From positions 359,682 to 423,681 of the forward strand of contig MKVW01000003.1 of assembly GCA_001898965.1 (NCBI GenBank): a DNA stretch of 64,000 nucleotides. Direction: 5' to 3'. Shown one piece after another: positions 45,501 through 54,978 of the stretch. The notes under the pieces are model-generated. The model saw only the letters and a list, made by a program, of their open reading frames with translations, was not told where the DNA came from and did no database searches. Position numbers and translations under genes: made by a program. Numbering within the stretch: the stretch's first letter is position 1; every line of letters starts with the position of its first letter. This DNA comes from Rhizobiales bacterium 62-17. GTDB taxonomy: Bacteria > Pseudomonadota > Alphaproteobacteria > Rhizobiales > Beijerinckiaceae.

Positions 45501-46517
45501 ATGCGCAGACTGGCTTACACGATCGCGATGGGCACGGTGATGTCGCTGGGCGCGGTCAGCGTCACGCTCGCGCAGGACAGGGCCGACCTGGAGGCCGCCA
45601 AAAAGGAAGGCAAGGTCGTCTGGTATACGTCGACTCCGGTCGAGACCGGCCAGAAGATCGCGAAAATGTTCGAGGCGAAATACGGCGTCAAGGTCGAGAT
45701 CTTCCGTTCGGGCGGCTCGGCGATCCTGCGCCGTTTCCTGCAGGAGGCGCAGGCCAAGCGCGTCAACGCCGATCTCCTCACGACATCGGATCCCGCAGCT
45801 GCGGCGGAGCTGGGCGACCAGGGCATGTTCGTCCCTTTCAAGCCGGTCAATTTCGATAAGATTCCCGACAGCGCGAAGGCTGCCGATGGCTCGTTCATCG
45901 CGCAACGGCTCAATATCATCACGATCTATGTGCGCAGCGACAAGATGCCGGCGGCGATGGCGCCACGCACTTGGGATGCCTTGCTCGATCCCAAATACAA
46001 GGGGATGCAGGTCATGACCGATCCGTCCTTCACGTCGCTTCAACTGACGGTGGTTGGCATGAACGCGAAGGAGAAGGGCTGGGGATATTATGAGAAGCTG
46101 CGCCAGAACGACATTATGATCGTGCAGAGCAACCAGCAGGTTTCCGACATGATCAAGCGCGGTGAACGCGTCATCGCCGCCGGCGCGCTTGATTCCTATG
46201 CGGCGGAGGATCGCCGGGACGGCCATCCGATCGAGACGATCTATCCGACCGACGGCACCTATGTGATCCCGTCTCCGACCTCGGTGGTCAAGGGCTCGCC
46301 CAATCCGAATGCCGGCAAGCTCCTGGCCGAATTCATGATCAGCGACGAGGTTCAGAAAATCTTCCCCGAAGAGGGCGCCTATTCGGCGCGCATCGACATG
46401 CCGCCACCAGCTGGCAGTCCCGCCGTCAAGGACATCAAGGTGATCGGCGTCGATTACGCCTTTCTGCGCAAGCAGGGACCGGCCGTGAAGAAGAAGTTCA
46501 ATGAGATCTTTCAATAG
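45501..46517 (+). CDS. ABC transporter extracellular solute-binding protein (FbpA-like)
   Basis: 338 residues with a signal peptide (IAMGTVMSLGAVSVTLAQ). The mature protein starts DLEAAKKEGKVVWYTSTPVE and continues with the two-lobe type 2 pattern of ferric and phosphonate receptors (YGVKVEIFRSGGSAILRRFL, APRTWDALLDPKYKGMQVMT, KGSPNPNAGKLLAEFMIS). The tandem tyrosines of classical FbpA ferric sites are not evident, so a ferric substrate is uncertain. A strong site AGGGAGG precedes it, which suits a high expression need. The nearby siderophore receptor locus may be functionally linked, but it is on the other strand. Confidence 0.88.
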   Translation: MRRLAYTIAMGTVMSLGAVSVTLAQDRADLEAAKKEGKVVWYTSTPVETGQKIAKMFEAKYGVKVEIFRSGGSAILRRFLQEAQAKRVNADLLTTSDPAAAAELGDQGMFVPFKPVNFDKIPDSAKAADGSFIAQRLNIITIYVRSDKMPAAMAPRTWDALLDPKYKGMQVMTDPSFTSLQLTVVGMNAKEKGWGYYEKLRQNDIMIVQSNQQVSDMIKRGERVIAAGALDSYAAEDRRDGHPIETIYPTDGTYVIPSPTSVVKGSPNPNAGKLLAEFMISDEVQKIFPEEGAYSARIDMPPPAGSPAVKDIKVIGVDYAFLRKQGPAVKKKFNEIFQ

Positions 46518-46558
46518 GGCGGAGCGCGATGGCACGCTGAAAGATCGGCTTCGCGTCT

Positions 46559-46744
46559 TTATGCCTTGATCAGCGCGTAATAGGCGAAGAGCAGGATCGG
46601 CAGAGCCAGCGCGAGCCAGGATAGTACGTCCCAAAAACCGTCGCCAAGCAGGGCCGAGAGCAAGCCGAAGATGACCACGCCGCCGACGACAGCCGGCGCG
46701 CCGAAGATGCGCTTGAGCGGCCAACGCTTAGGCAAGGACGTCAT
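46559..46744 (-). CDS. Small two-helix membrane protein
   Basis: 61 residues from ATG 46744, overlapping the end of the PepSY gene by 17 bases. After a basic start (SLPKRWPLKRIFG) there are two hydrophobic helices (APAVVGGVVIFGLLSALLGD and WLALALPILLFAYYAL). Small membrane proteins often accompany PepSY and TonB siderophore genes, but no family was recognised. The overlap supports co-translation. Confidence 0.7.
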   Translation of the reverse strand: MTSLPKRWPLKRIFGAPAVVGGVVIFGLLSALLGDGFWDVLSWLALALPILLFAYYALIKA

Positions 46745-47888
46745 CGGTTGCGCCTTTTTGGGTGAGCTGGAACTCCGAAGGGTGGGCATTTCCGTGGGAA
46801 CGGCGAAGGCGCGCGAGCCATAGATAGAGCCCACTGCACAAAACGACGATCGCGCCTAGGTCGAGAAGCGCCCAGAGGATTTTCAGTGGCATGCCGCCGT
46901 AGTCGCCGAAATGCAGCGGCTTGGAAATGAACAGCGCCTGCGCATACCAGGGCAGGCTGCGCATGTCGGTGATCGAGCCGTCTTCCGCATTGATTAGGAC
47001 CGGTATGATCAGTTTCGAGGTGAGGGGCTGATTGCCGCTGAGAAAGACATCATAGTGATGGGGGCCGGCCATCATGGTGCCGGGCATGGCGACGGTGGCA
47101 ACGGTCATGCCGGGCGCGGCCGCGAGCGCGGTCTCGATGGCCGATTGCGCTGAGATGATTTTCGAAGGCGCGGGTGCGTTGCGCCAGGGGCCGAGCATGT
47201 CGGCGAGCTCGGTCGCCATCCAATGATTGGCGATCTGCTCCGAGAATGTGTTGATGATGCCGGTCAGGCCGACGGCCAGGAGCCAAACGGTCAGCAGAAT
47301 ACCGCTGAGATTGTGCAGATCGAGCCAATAGACCCTTCGGCTGGTCTTGCGCACGGTTCCGAAATCGAGACGCCGCATGAACGGCGCATAGACGACGACG
47401 CCCGAAACGATCGAGGCGACGAAACACAGGCCGATGACGGCCAGGATCCACATGCCCACGTCGTCGAGCAGAAGTTCGGCGTGGAGATCCCGGAGGAATT
47501 GCATCGGCGGGCTGCGGATGCGGTCGCCCGTGCGCATGACCGCGCCGGTGCGGGCATCGACGGTGACGATCGCCGTCAGCTTGCGGGACTCCACCGAAGT
47601 GGCCATCTCCATGTTCCACAGCGGTTCATCACGCACCGCCGTGGCGAAGCGGACGGTTTCGCCAGGGCGGGCCTGGCGCGCGATCTCGATCAAGCGGTCA
47701 AGCGGCAGGTGCGGCGTCGTTGCCGCCGCGGACGTATCAGGGATCGCGCGCTGGCCGAAAGCCCGGTCGATGTCCTCGTGAAAGATCAACGGCAATCCGG
47801 TCACGCATAGGAGCAGCAGGAAGAGCATGGAGACCAGGCTCGTCCAGGTGTGCACGCGGATCCAGATGCGAAGCGATTTCGAGGTCAT
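46728..47888 (-). CDS. PepSY-associated transmembrane protein (putative ferric-siderophore reductase)
   Basis: 386 residues. The N-terminal helix WTSLVSMLFLLLLCVTGLPL follows the basic RIWIRVHT that begins this family. Two central helices (ILAVIGLCFVASIVSGVVVY and LSGILLTVWLLAVGLTGIIN) and a C-terminal helix (LLDLGAIVVLCSGLYLWLAR) surround periplasmic PepSY-like parts. Conserved His residues (HLNLSG-type DLHNLSG and LHFGDYGG) may bind heme. Such proteins reduce ferric siderophores at the inner membrane. It follows the TonB receptor gene by four bases. Confidence 0.9.
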   Translation of the reverse strand: MTSKSLRIWIRVHTWTSLVSMLFLLLLCVTGLPLIFHEDIDRAFGQRAIPDTSAAATTPHLPLDRLIEIARQARPGETVRFATAVRDEPLWNMEMATSVESRKLTAIVTVDARTGAVMRTGDRIRSPPMQFLRDLHAELLLDDVGMWILAVIGLCFVASIVSGVVVYAPFMRRLDFGTVRKTSRRVYWLDLHNLSGILLTVWLLAVGLTGIINTFSEQIANHWMATELADMLGPWRNAPAPSKIISAQSAIETALAAAPGMTVATVAMPGTMMAGPHHYDVFLSGNQPLTSKLIIPVLINAEDGSITDMRSLPWYAQALFISKPLHFGDYGGMPLKILWALLDLGAIVVLCSGLYLWLARLRRSHGNAHPSEFQLTQKGATDDVLA

Positions 47889-47892
47889 GGAT

Positions 47893-50223
47893 CTACCATG
47901 TCATGCGCAGGCTCGCAGTCACGACGCGGCCTGTACCATAGAAACAGGCGCTGAGGGTTTGGCAGGTCGAAACATAGGCGCGATTGAAAATGTTCTGCGC
48001 GTTGATGGCGACCGTCGCTCCTTTCAAGGTCGGGCTCAAGTTCGCCAGATCATAGCGCAGCGCCGCATCGACCAAGGCATAGTCGGGAATGGCGAGCGTG
48101 TTGGCCGCATCGCCATAGGATTTGCCGGTGTAGCGAACGCCGGCGCCGAGGCTCAGACCGCGCGCCGCGCCGTCCTGGAACGTATAGTCCGCCCACAAGG
48201 CCGCCTGGTGACGTGGCACATTAATGAGTTGCCGACCGAGTTGCGCTGCGGTGTTAGACTTCGTCACTTTGGTGTCGGTGTAGGTATAAGACGCGATGAG
48301 TTTGAGGCCTTCGGTAAGCGAAGCCGTGGCTTCCAATTCCAAGCCTTTCGACCGGGCTTCGCCCGTCTGGACTTGAGGGGCACCCGGTATGCCGGAGGGA
48401 TTGGACGTGAGAACGTTCTGTTGCGTGATGTCGAAGACGGCGGCCGTCAGCATTACATTGGTGCCGACGGGTTGATATTTGACGCCGGCCTCGATCTGTT
48501 CGCCCGTGGTCGGGCGAGACGGGCCGGTGGTCGTGACGGCGATCGTCGGTTGAAAAGACCGCGCATAGGCCACATAGGGCGACAGGCCGAAATCAAAAAC
48601 ATAGTTCAAACCGGCACGGCCGGAAAAAGCCGAGTCGCTTTGATTGAGCTTGGTGCCCTTGATGTAATCGCGGGTTTCCGTCGAAACCCAGTCATGCCGG
48701 CCGCTCAACGTCAGACGCCAGCGATCGAACGCGATCTGATCCTGAACATAGAGGCCAAGCTGGTCCTGAACCTGTCCCGTATAGGTGGTCAATGGCGGCG
48801 GCGTGACCGGTTGGCCATAAACCGTGTTGAAGATGTTGATGGACGGGGCGGGGCCGAAATATTGTTTGAAGATGCTCGTCGAGTGCCGGTAGTCGAGCCC
48901 GAACAGAGCCGTATGCGCCAGCGGCCCGGTGTTGAAATGCGCTTCCGCCTGGTTGTCGACCGTGAACGCATCGGCCTTTTCCGGCACCCGGAAAGCGAAA
49001 CGATTGAGCGTGTACATATTGGCGGCGAGGCCGGCCTGTCCGATGACCGCCTTGATATTGGTATCGATGGCCGCATAACGCAGATTTTGGCGCAGCGTCA
49101 AAGCGTCGTTGACGCGATGTTCGAGCTGATAGCCCGCCCAATATTGCGTGCGGCCGTAGTGATCGAAGTTGGGTTCGCCGACGAATTTGTCGATCGGAAT
49201 CTTGCCATAGGGATTGGGATAGAGGGTGCCGCGCGCCGGTAGGAATTGAATGGCGACGCCGGTGTCGTCGCGCTGGAAGGAGCCAAGCACCGTCAGGGTC
49301 GTGTCGGCATTCGGCCGCCAGGTGAAGGATGGCGAGATCACGCCACGGAAATCATCGACATGGTCGATCTGCGTGCCGCCGGCATGCACCAGTCCGGTGA
49401 CGCGATAGAGAAATTCGCCGGTGGGGCCGACAGGGCCGCCGACGTCGAAGGCGGCCTGGCCGCGACCAAAGGTATCCGCTTGAAATTCGACGGTGCGGAT
49501 GGGGGTGGATGGCGGCAGCAGGCTGACGAGGTTGATCAAGCCGCCGGGCGCGATTTGGCCGTAGAGCGAGGACGAGGGGCCTTTCAGCACTTCGACCCGT
49601 TCCAGCATGAAGGGATCGACCTTTGGTCGCCCGAACAGGCCGGTGCCGTAGGGCAATTGCATGCCGTCGAGATAAAGAACGGGCTCGAAACCGCGAATAC
49701 GGATCGTCTCGAAGCGCACATCGTTCGGATTGGAATTGACAGAGACGCCAGCCGTGTAGCGCAGAGCCTCGACCACCGTCCGGGCGTTCTGGTCGCGCAT
49801 CTGATCGCGCCCGACCACCGAGATCGCCTGCGGCGTTTCCAGCAGGGGCGTATTGGTCTTGGTGCCGGCCAGGCTACGGCCGGCGACATAGCCGTTGATC
49901 GGGCCGTTGCCCTGCTCGATGGTGGTCGCGTTGCGGGAGGGGACGGCGGGGACCGGCGTTGCGGCCTGAACAACAGGGCGAGGGCGCGTGCGTTCACCGG
50001 CATTGGCGCGCCGGACGGCCCGCGGTCGTGAAACGTTCGCCTGCTGCGTGTGCCGCGCGGCGCGCGGTGCGATCCGTCTTTGCGCCGGGGCATCGACGGT
50101 GACCGCGGGCAAACTGCTGGCACCGTTGGTCGTCTGCGCGGAAACCTGATCGATGCCGAAGGCGAGCGTGGCATAAGCCGTTGTGAGCATGAGGATGCCC
50201 TGCATTCGGAACGTCGACGTCAT
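47893..50223 (-). CDS. TonB-dependent siderophore receptor
   Basis: 776 residues from ATG 50223 (GGGAG upstream). A signal peptide is followed by a TonB-interacting N-terminus and a plug domain (ETPQAISVVGRDQMRDQNAR, VEALRYTAGVSVNSNPNDVR, GFEPVLYLDGMQLPYGTG, LKGPSSSLYGQIAPGGLINL). A 22-strand-type barrel ends in an aromatic residue (ASLRMTW). The plug pattern is that of the ferrichrome/hydroxamate FhuE-FpvA group. It lies next to the AraC gene and before the PepSY gene, forming a siderophore uptake locus. No siderophore synthesis genes are in the window. Confidence 0.94.
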   Translation of the reverse strand: MTSTFRMQGILMLTTAYATLAFGIDQVSAQTTNGASSLPAVTVDAPAQRRIAPRAARHTQQANVSRPRAVRRANAGERTRPRPVVQAATPVPAVPSRNATTIEQGNGPINGYVAGRSLAGTKTNTPLLETPQAISVVGRDQMRDQNARTVVEALRYTAGVSVNSNPNDVRFETIRIRGFEPVLYLDGMQLPYGTGLFGRPKVDPFMLERVEVLKGPSSSLYGQIAPGGLINLVSLLPPSTPIRTVEFQADTFGRGQAAFDVGGPVGPTGEFLYRVTGLVHAGGTQIDHVDDFRGVISPSFTWRPNADTTLTVLGSFQRDDTGVAIQFLPARGTLYPNPYGKIPIDKFVGEPNFDHYGRTQYWAGYQLEHRVNDALTLRQNLRYAAIDTNIKAVIGQAGLAANMYTLNRFAFRVPEKADAFTVDNQAEAHFNTGPLAHTALFGLDYRHSTSIFKQYFGPAPSINIFNTVYGQPVTPPPLTTYTGQVQDQLGLYVQDQIAFDRWRLTLSGRHDWVSTETRDYIKGTKLNQSDSAFSGRAGLNYVFDFGLSPYVAYARSFQPTIAVTTTGPSRPTTGEQIEAGVKYQPVGTNVMLTAAVFDITQQNVLTSNPSGIPGAPQVQTGEARSKGLELEATASLTEGLKLIASYTYTDTKVTKSNTAAQLGRQLINVPRHQAALWADYTFQDGAARGLSLGAGVRYTGKSYGDAANTLAIPDYALVDAALRYDLANLSPTLKGATVAINAQNIFNRAYVSTCQTLSACFYGTGRVVTASLRMTW

Positions 50224-50424
50224 CAAATTCTCCCGCTGAGATACGGATCACGGCTAGCGGGGCATCGCCAATTTGGTCAAACGCGGCGCTTTGCATATCC
50301 TGCGGATACAAGTCACATCCTGCGCGCATCGACGCTTCTACCGTCAAATAGTTCCCCTGCGTGACGGCAAAGACACAGAATATATTTAGACAATTTAAAA
50401 AATATGCTTCCGCCGCAGGGACAT

Positions 50425-50471
50425 TTTGTATTTCGCTCGCCAGTTTGTAGTATTTCGCCATCCAATTTGTA
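50425..50471 (+). promoter_or_regulatory. Three direct repeats of TTTGTA, possible AraC sites
   Basis: TTTGTA occurs at 50425-50430, 50444-50449 and 50466-50471. The first two share the flank TTTCGC, and the third is followed by TTGATGG. Spacings are 19 and 22 bases, about two turns. They lie just before the AraC start in the divergent TonB/AraC interval, as binding sites for an AraC activator would. Confidence 0.4.
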
Positions 50472-50482
50472 TTGATGGCAAC

Positions 50483-51460
50483 ATGACACCGCGCCGCTCC
50501 GTGCCGAAATCGTCCGATGGGACCTCCGCCAGAGGACACGGGAGCGCCCCTGTCGAGAGCACGACGACCGGGCCGCGCGCCAACGGCGCGTTCCGCCGCA
50601 CGCGAGGCCCATCGGCCCAGACCGTCAGCGGACAAAGCGAACACAGCGTTGAATTGCTGCTGACAAACCAGAGCGGCGACGTGCGGTTGAAGTACGCGAC
50701 ATATCCGGCAAAGGAAGGTGAGTTCGCGAAGCTTTCCGATACATGGATTCATCTGTGCCGTGATGGCGGCGGCCATCTTTATAGAACGACAGATGGCAAC
50801 AAGCTCGATGGACAAATGCGGCCGGGCGTTGTCGCGCTGGCCGGTCCCGATGCGCGCGTCGTCGGTGCCTGGCCGTCGATGAGCCTCTTGAGCCTGGGGA
50901 TATCGGCCGACAAGCTCGGCGCCATCATGGCCGATCTGCGTCGGCAAGGCAGCGTCGGTTCGATCGATTACTCGCGCTTCTATCAAGATCCGTTGCTTGA
51001 GCAGCTGCTGATCGCCATCGCGGCCGAAGCGGAAACGCATGCGCTGTCGACGCTTTTCATCGAACACGCCTTGACACTGCTGGTGCTACGGCTCACCGCG
51101 ATGCCGCCGAAAAATGCCGAGGGTGCGTTGTCATCGCGGCAGTTGAATCATGTTTGCGATTTCATCGCCGAACATCTGTCGGATGACATCTCCCTGCCGG
51201 CTTTGGCCTCCATCACGGGGTTGAGTACGGCCGAATTCAGCCGGCGCTTCAAGACGAGCACCGGCGAGGCGCCCTATGCCTATGTTACGCATCAACGTAT
51301 CAGACACGCCATGTGGCTTCTGCGCGATGCATCGGTCAGTATCGACAGCATCGCCAAGCGCGTTGGCTATCTGAATGGAAGCCAGTTCGCCCGCGCCTTC
51401 CAAAGAGTGGTGGGGCGCTCTCCGACGCGCTGGCGCCGAGGCGATGCCGCGAATTCCTGA
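50483..51460 (+). CDS. AraC family transcriptional regulator
   Basis: 325 residues from ATG 50483; a TTG 19 codons earlier is an alternative start and the ribosome-binding site is weak for both. The C-terminal 100 residues are the double HTH (LSDDISLPALASITGLSTAEFSRRF, then SVSIDSIAKRVGYLNGSQFARAFQ, ending VVGRSPTRWRRG). The N-terminal part is a ligand domain of uncertain family. It is divergent from the TonB receptor gene and probably activates it in response to the siderophore. Confidence 0.88.
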   Translation: MTPRRSVPKSSDGTSARGHGSAPVESTTTGPRANGAFRRTRGPSAQTVSGQSEHSVELLLTNQSGDVRLKYATYPAKEGEFAKLSDTWIHLCRDGGGHLYRTTDGNKLDGQMRPGVVALAGPDARVVGAWPSMSLLSLGISADKLGAIMADLRRQGSVGSIDYSRFYQDPLLEQLLIAIAAEAETHALSTLFIEHALTLLVLRLTAMPPKNAEGALSSRQLNHVCDFIAEHLSDDISLPALASITGLSTAEFSRRFKTSTGEAPYAYVTHQRIRHAMWLLRDASVSIDSIAKRVGYLNGSQFARAFQRVVGRSPTRWRRGDAANS

Positions 51461-51481
51461 TGTGCTTCCGCGTTTTTTCTT

Positions 51482-51847
51482 TCAGTGCCGGTTCGTCGCG
51501 TCGTCGAAGCGCAGCACATTGCCGAACGGATCGGTGAGGTTCATGTCCTTGGCGGTCGGGCTTGGCCGCGCGAACCGGGCCTTCTTGGCGTGCAGTTCCG
51601 CCGCGAGAGCTGGAATATCGTGCCCGCGGATATAGACGGCGCTGCCGGGCGTGCCGTCGCCGTAATGTTCGCTCAGATGCAGTTTTATGCCGGAGCGCGA
51701 CACCTGTATGTAGAGCGGCGCATTATCATCGAAGCGATGTTCCCAATCGATCTGGAAGCCAAGGAAGTCGACGTAGAATTCCTTGGCTTTCGCGATGTCG
51801 TAGATGCGCAGAATGGGAATGGCGGCGTCGAGTTCTAGACGAGACAT
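51482..51847 (-). CDS. Glyoxalase/bleomycin resistance-type VOC protein
   Basis: 121 residues from ATG 51847. A single VOC module is read from AIPILRIYDIAKAKEFYVDF, LGFQIDWEHRF, LHLSEHYGDG and DMNLTDPFGNVLRF. The metal-ligand pattern (His/Glu at these positions) is partly visible. VOC proteins include dioxygenases, lyases and resistance factors. It sits between the AraC stop (convergent) and accC, at the right edge of the accessory block. Confidence 0.8.
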   Translation of the reverse strand: MSRLELDAAIPILRIYDIAKAKEFYVDFLGFQIDWEHRFDDNAPLYIQVSRSGIKLHLSEHYGDGTPGSAVYIRGHDIPALAAELHAKKARFARPSPTAKDMNLTDPFGNVLRFDDATNRH

Positions 51848-51884
51848 GGTGTGATCCTCTGCTCGTTTGCGACCCGACGCTCTT

Positions 51885-53243
51885 TTAACGGGAGGTATCC
51901 ATCCCGCCGGTCGCCAGAAATTTTTCCAGCCAGTGAATGTCGTATTCGCCGTTCTGCATGTCGGCGTTGCGCACCAAAGTGCGGAACAGCGGCAGCGTCG
52001 TCTCGACACCATCGACGATGAATTCGTCGAGCGCGCGGCGCAGGCGCAGCAGCGCTTCGTTGCGGCTGCGGCCGTGGACGATCAGCTTGCCGACCAGCGA
52101 GTCATAATAGGGCGGGATCGAATAGCCCTGGTAGACGGCTGAATCGACGCGCACGCCCAGGCCGCCCGGCGGATGGAAATAGCTGATGCGGCCGGGCGAG
52201 GGGCGGAACGTCGCGTGATGTTCGGCATTGATGCGACATTCGATGGCGTGGCCGGAAATGCGCACGTCGTCCTGGGTGATCGTCAGCGGCGCGCCGGCGG
52301 CGATCTTGATCTGCTCGTTGACGAGGTCGATGCCGGTGATCATTTCGGTCACCGGATGCTCGACCTGAATGCGCGTGTTCATTTCGATGAAATAGAACTC
52401 GCCGTCCTCGTAGAGGAATTCGATCGTGCCGACGCCGAGATAGGCCATCTCGCGCATCGCCTTGGCGACGATCTCGCCGATCTTTTCACGCTCCTCGACA
52501 TTGAGCGCGGGCGAGGGGCCTTCTTCCCACACCTTCTGGTGGCGGCGCTGCAAGGAGCAGTCGCGCTCGCCCAGATGAATGGCATTGCCCTGGCCGTCGC
52601 CGAGCACCTGGATTTCGATGTGACGCGGCTTCTCGAGATATTTTTCCAGATAGACCGCGTCGTCGCCGAAGGCGGCCTTGGCTTCGGTGCGCGCGGTTGC
52701 CAGCGCATCGACGAGATCGTCTTCGGTGCGCGCCACTTTCATGCCGCGACCGCCGCCGCCGGCCGCCGCTTTAACGAGCACGGGGAAGCCGATCTCCTTG
52801 GCGACTTTCATCGCCTCGACATCGTCGGTGACGCCGCCTTCGGAGCCGGGCACGCAGGGAATGCCGAGACGGCGCGCCGTCTTCTTGGCTTCGATCTTGT
52901 CGCCCATGGTGCGGATATGTTCCGCCTTGGGGCCGATGAAGGTGATGCCGTGATCGGCGCAGATGTCGGCGAAGCGGGCGTTCTCCGACAGGAAGCCATA
53001 GCCCGGATGCAGCGCATCGGCGCCGGTGATCTCGCAGGCGGCGAGCAGGGCCGGGATATTGAGATAGCTGTCGCGGGCGGTCGGCGGGCCGATGCACACC
53101 GATTCATCGGCCAGCTTGACGTGCATGGCATCGGCATCGGCGGTGGAGTGAACCGCGACCGTGGCGATCCCGAGTTCCTTCGCCGCGCGCAGAATGCGCA
53201 GGGCGATCTCGCCACGGTTGGCAATGAGAATCTTGTCGAACAT
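51885..53243 (-). CDS. accC: Acetyl-CoA carboxylase biotin carboxylase subunit
   Basis: 452 residues, usual length. Motifs are [35 protein letters not shown], the glycine-rich ATP loop [24 protein letters not shown] and the [18 protein letters not shown] block. It carboxylates biotin on AccB with ATP and bicarbonate. It follows accB by 16 bases on the minus strand. The next conserved gene, aat, has been moved 11.6 kb away. Confidence 0.98.
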   Translation of the reverse strand: MFDKILIANRGEIALRILRAAKELGIATVAVHSTADADAMHVKLADESVCIGPPTARDSYLNIPALLAACEITGADALHPGYGFLSENARFADICADHGITFIGPKAEHIRTMGDKIEAKKTARRLGIPCVPGSEGGVTDDVEAMKVAKEIGFPVLVKAAAGGGGRGMKVARTEDDLVDALATARTEAKAAFGDDAVYLEKYLEKPRHIEIQVLGDGQGNAIHLGERDCSLQRRHQKVWEEGPSPALNVEEREKIGEIVAKAMREMAYLGVGTIEFLYEDGEFYFIEMNTRIQVEHPVTEMITGIDLVNEQIKIAAGAPLTITQDDVRISGHAIECRINAEHHATFRPSPGRISYFHPPGGLGVRVDSAVYQGYSIPPYYDSLVGKLIVHGRSRNEALLRLRRALDEFIVDGVETTLPLFRTLVRNADMQNGEYDIHWLEKFLATGGMDTSR

Positions 53244-53259
53244 CGGCTGGGCCGCCTGT

Positions 53260-53736
53260 CTATTCGATCACGAGCAGCGGCGCGCCATATTCGACCGGCT
53301 GGCCGTCGTCGACGAAGAGCGCCGTGATCGTGCCGGCGCGCGGCGCGACGATTTCGTTGAAAGTCTTCATCGCCTCGACGAGGAGGATCTTCTCGCCTTC
53401 CTTCACGACGCTGCCGATCTCGACGAAGGGCTTTGAATCGGGGCTCGGGCGGCGATAGGCGGTGCCGACCATCGGCGACTTCACGGTGCCGGGATGTTCG
53501 ACGGGGGCCGAAGCCGGGGTCGCTGCGGCGGGCGTGGCGATCGGGGTGGGCGGCGGCGCGACGACGGCGGCCGGAGCGGCGGCGATCACGGTCGCCGGCT
53601 GGCGCGAAACGCGCACGCGCATGTCGTTATGTTCCACCTCGATCTCCGACAGATCGAGACGCCCCAGGATCGCGCCCAGTTCCTCGACCAGCGAGGTATC
53701 GAACCGGGGTTTGTCGTCTTCGGGCTTCTTGGTCAT
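53260..53736 (-). CDS. accB: Acetyl-CoA carboxylase biotin carboxyl carrier protein
   Basis: 158 residues. An N-terminal helical region ([20 protein letters not shown]) precedes an Ala/Pro-rich linker (about 55-80). The biotinyl domain has [20 protein letters not shown] and the biotinylation site [12 protein letters not shown] with its Lys. It carries carboxybiotin between AccC and AccAD. It begins six bases after aroQ and is followed by accC, a standard order. Confidence 0.97.
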   Translation of the reverse strand: MTKKPEDDKPRFDTSLVEELGAILGRLDLSEIEVEHNDMRVRVSRQPATVIAAAPAAVVAPPPTPIATPAAATPASAPVEHPGTVKSPMVGTAYRRPSPDSKPFVEIGSVVKEGEKILLVEAMKTFNEIVAPRAGTITALFVDDGQPVEYGAPLLVIE

Positions 53737-53742
53737 GCAGTG

Positions 53743-54189
53743 TTAGCTCTTCTTCTTTGCCGCGAGCGCCACCAGCGCGTCGACGGCCAGGTCATAGGAC
53801 AGGGATCCAAACCCAAGGATGACGCCCCCTGCCACCGGCGAAATCAGCGAGCGGTGGCGGAAGCTTTCCCGGGCATGGACGTTGGAGAGATGAACCTCGA
53901 TCACGCTGGCGCCGGAACCGGAAATGGCATCGCGCAGCGCGACGGAGGTGTGGGTATAGGCGCCGGCGTTGAGAATGACGCCCGCGCCGGCGCGGCCGGC
54001 TTCCTGGATCCAGTCGACCAGATCGCCCTCATGGTTCGACTGGCGGCATTCCAACGTCAGGCCGAGCGCCTTGGCCTTGGCGACAAGCCGGGCCTCGATG
54101 TCGGCGAGGGTTTCCGAGCCATAGATCTGCGGCTCGCGCGTGCCGAGCAGATTGAGATTGGGTCCGTTGAGGACATGGATGGCTTGCAT
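53743..54189 (-). CDS. aroQ: 3-dehydroquinate dehydratase type II
   Basis: 148 residues from ATG 54189. Motifs are [20 protein letters not shown] with the catalytic Tyr, [36 protein letters not shown] and the His-containing [20 protein letters not shown]. It dehydrates 3-dehydroquinate in the shikimate pathway. It is the first gene of the aroQ-accB-accC run. The usual dsbA neighbour lies 1.2 kb upstream, with two extra genes in between. Confidence 0.96.
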   Translation of the reverse strand: MQAIHVLNGPNLNLLGTREPQIYGSETLADIEARLVAKAKALGLTLECRQSNHEGDLVDWIQEAGRAGAGVILNAGAYTHTSVALRDAISGSGASVIEVHLSNVHARESFRHRSLISPVAGGVILGFGSLSYDLAVDALVALAAKKKS

Positions 54190-54461
54190 CGGCGGCTCGG
54201 CAGACGGCTCGATAATCGGAGGAAACGTATGCGGGAGCACGCCCGCCGGGGTGCCTCATAGCCCGGTTATCCTTGGGATGGAAGGGTTTGCAGGGGCGGG
54301 ACCGGCTTTGCGCACCGAAAGGCGGGCAGGGATTCTGGTTGTCTGAGAACAAAAGAGAACAAAAAAGAACAAAACATGAAAATTCTTCGTGCAATGGGAT
54401 CGTGCTTCTGGCAGCATCGCCCTCGATCACCGCATGGGCGGCGACAGGTTGGGAGTTGGCG

Positions 54462-54938
54462 ATGGTGACGAAGACGATCGTTCTGGCTGTGGGATTGGCG
54501 CTGGTGGCGGGCGTGGCGGTGGCCAAGGAAACCGTGGTGCGGCGCTCGACCGATGCCGGCAAGGCGGTTGATGTGTGGAGCCATTCGTCGATGCGGCCGG
54601 ATTGCTCGACCAAGGCGCCGGTGGTGACCATCGTGCAGCAACCGGGCAATGGCACGGTGAGCGTCAACGAGGGACCGCGTTTCCTCTCCGGCAATCGCGG
54701 TGATTTCGCCAAGTGCAACGGTCAGACCGGCTTTGGCAGCCATATCGTCTATCAGCCTAAGGCAGGTTTCGAAGGGCAGGATCGATTGCGCTACACCGTG
54801 CGTTTTGACTCAGGCACGGAGCTGACGGTGAGTGCGCAGGTGCGTGTCGGCACGGTGCCACGCAACGACGAGGGGTGGCATCCGGCGAGCACCGCCGACA
54901 ATGCGACGGCGACGCCGCAGCAGGCGGCGGCGCGCTAG
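54462..54938 (+). CDS. Secreted Ig/cadherin-like hypothetical protein
   Basis: 158 residues from ATG 54462 (GGGAG seven bases upstream). A signal peptide (TIVLAVGLALVAGVAVAKE) precedes one beta-rich domain with two Cys (about 48 and 83), GNGTVSVNEGPRFLS and IVYQPKAGFEGQDRLRYTVR. The latter pattern resembles tandem Ig-like or cadherin-like repeats, which often bind surface carbohydrate. The C-terminus is low complexity. Its function is unknown. It sits between aroQ and a VOC gene, inserted in the dsbA-aroQ interval. Confidence 0.75.
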   Translation: MVTKTIVLAVGLALVAGVAVAKETVVRRSTDAGKAVDVWSHSSMRPDCSTKAPVVTIVQQPGNGTVSVNEGPRFLSGNRGDFAKCNGQTGFGSHIVYQPKAGFEGQDRLRYTVRFDSGTELTVSAQVRVGTVPRNDEGWHPASTADNATATPQQAAAR

Positions 54939-54978
54939 CCTACCGCTCCAAGTCACTGGTCACTGAGAGGAGAGGCCG

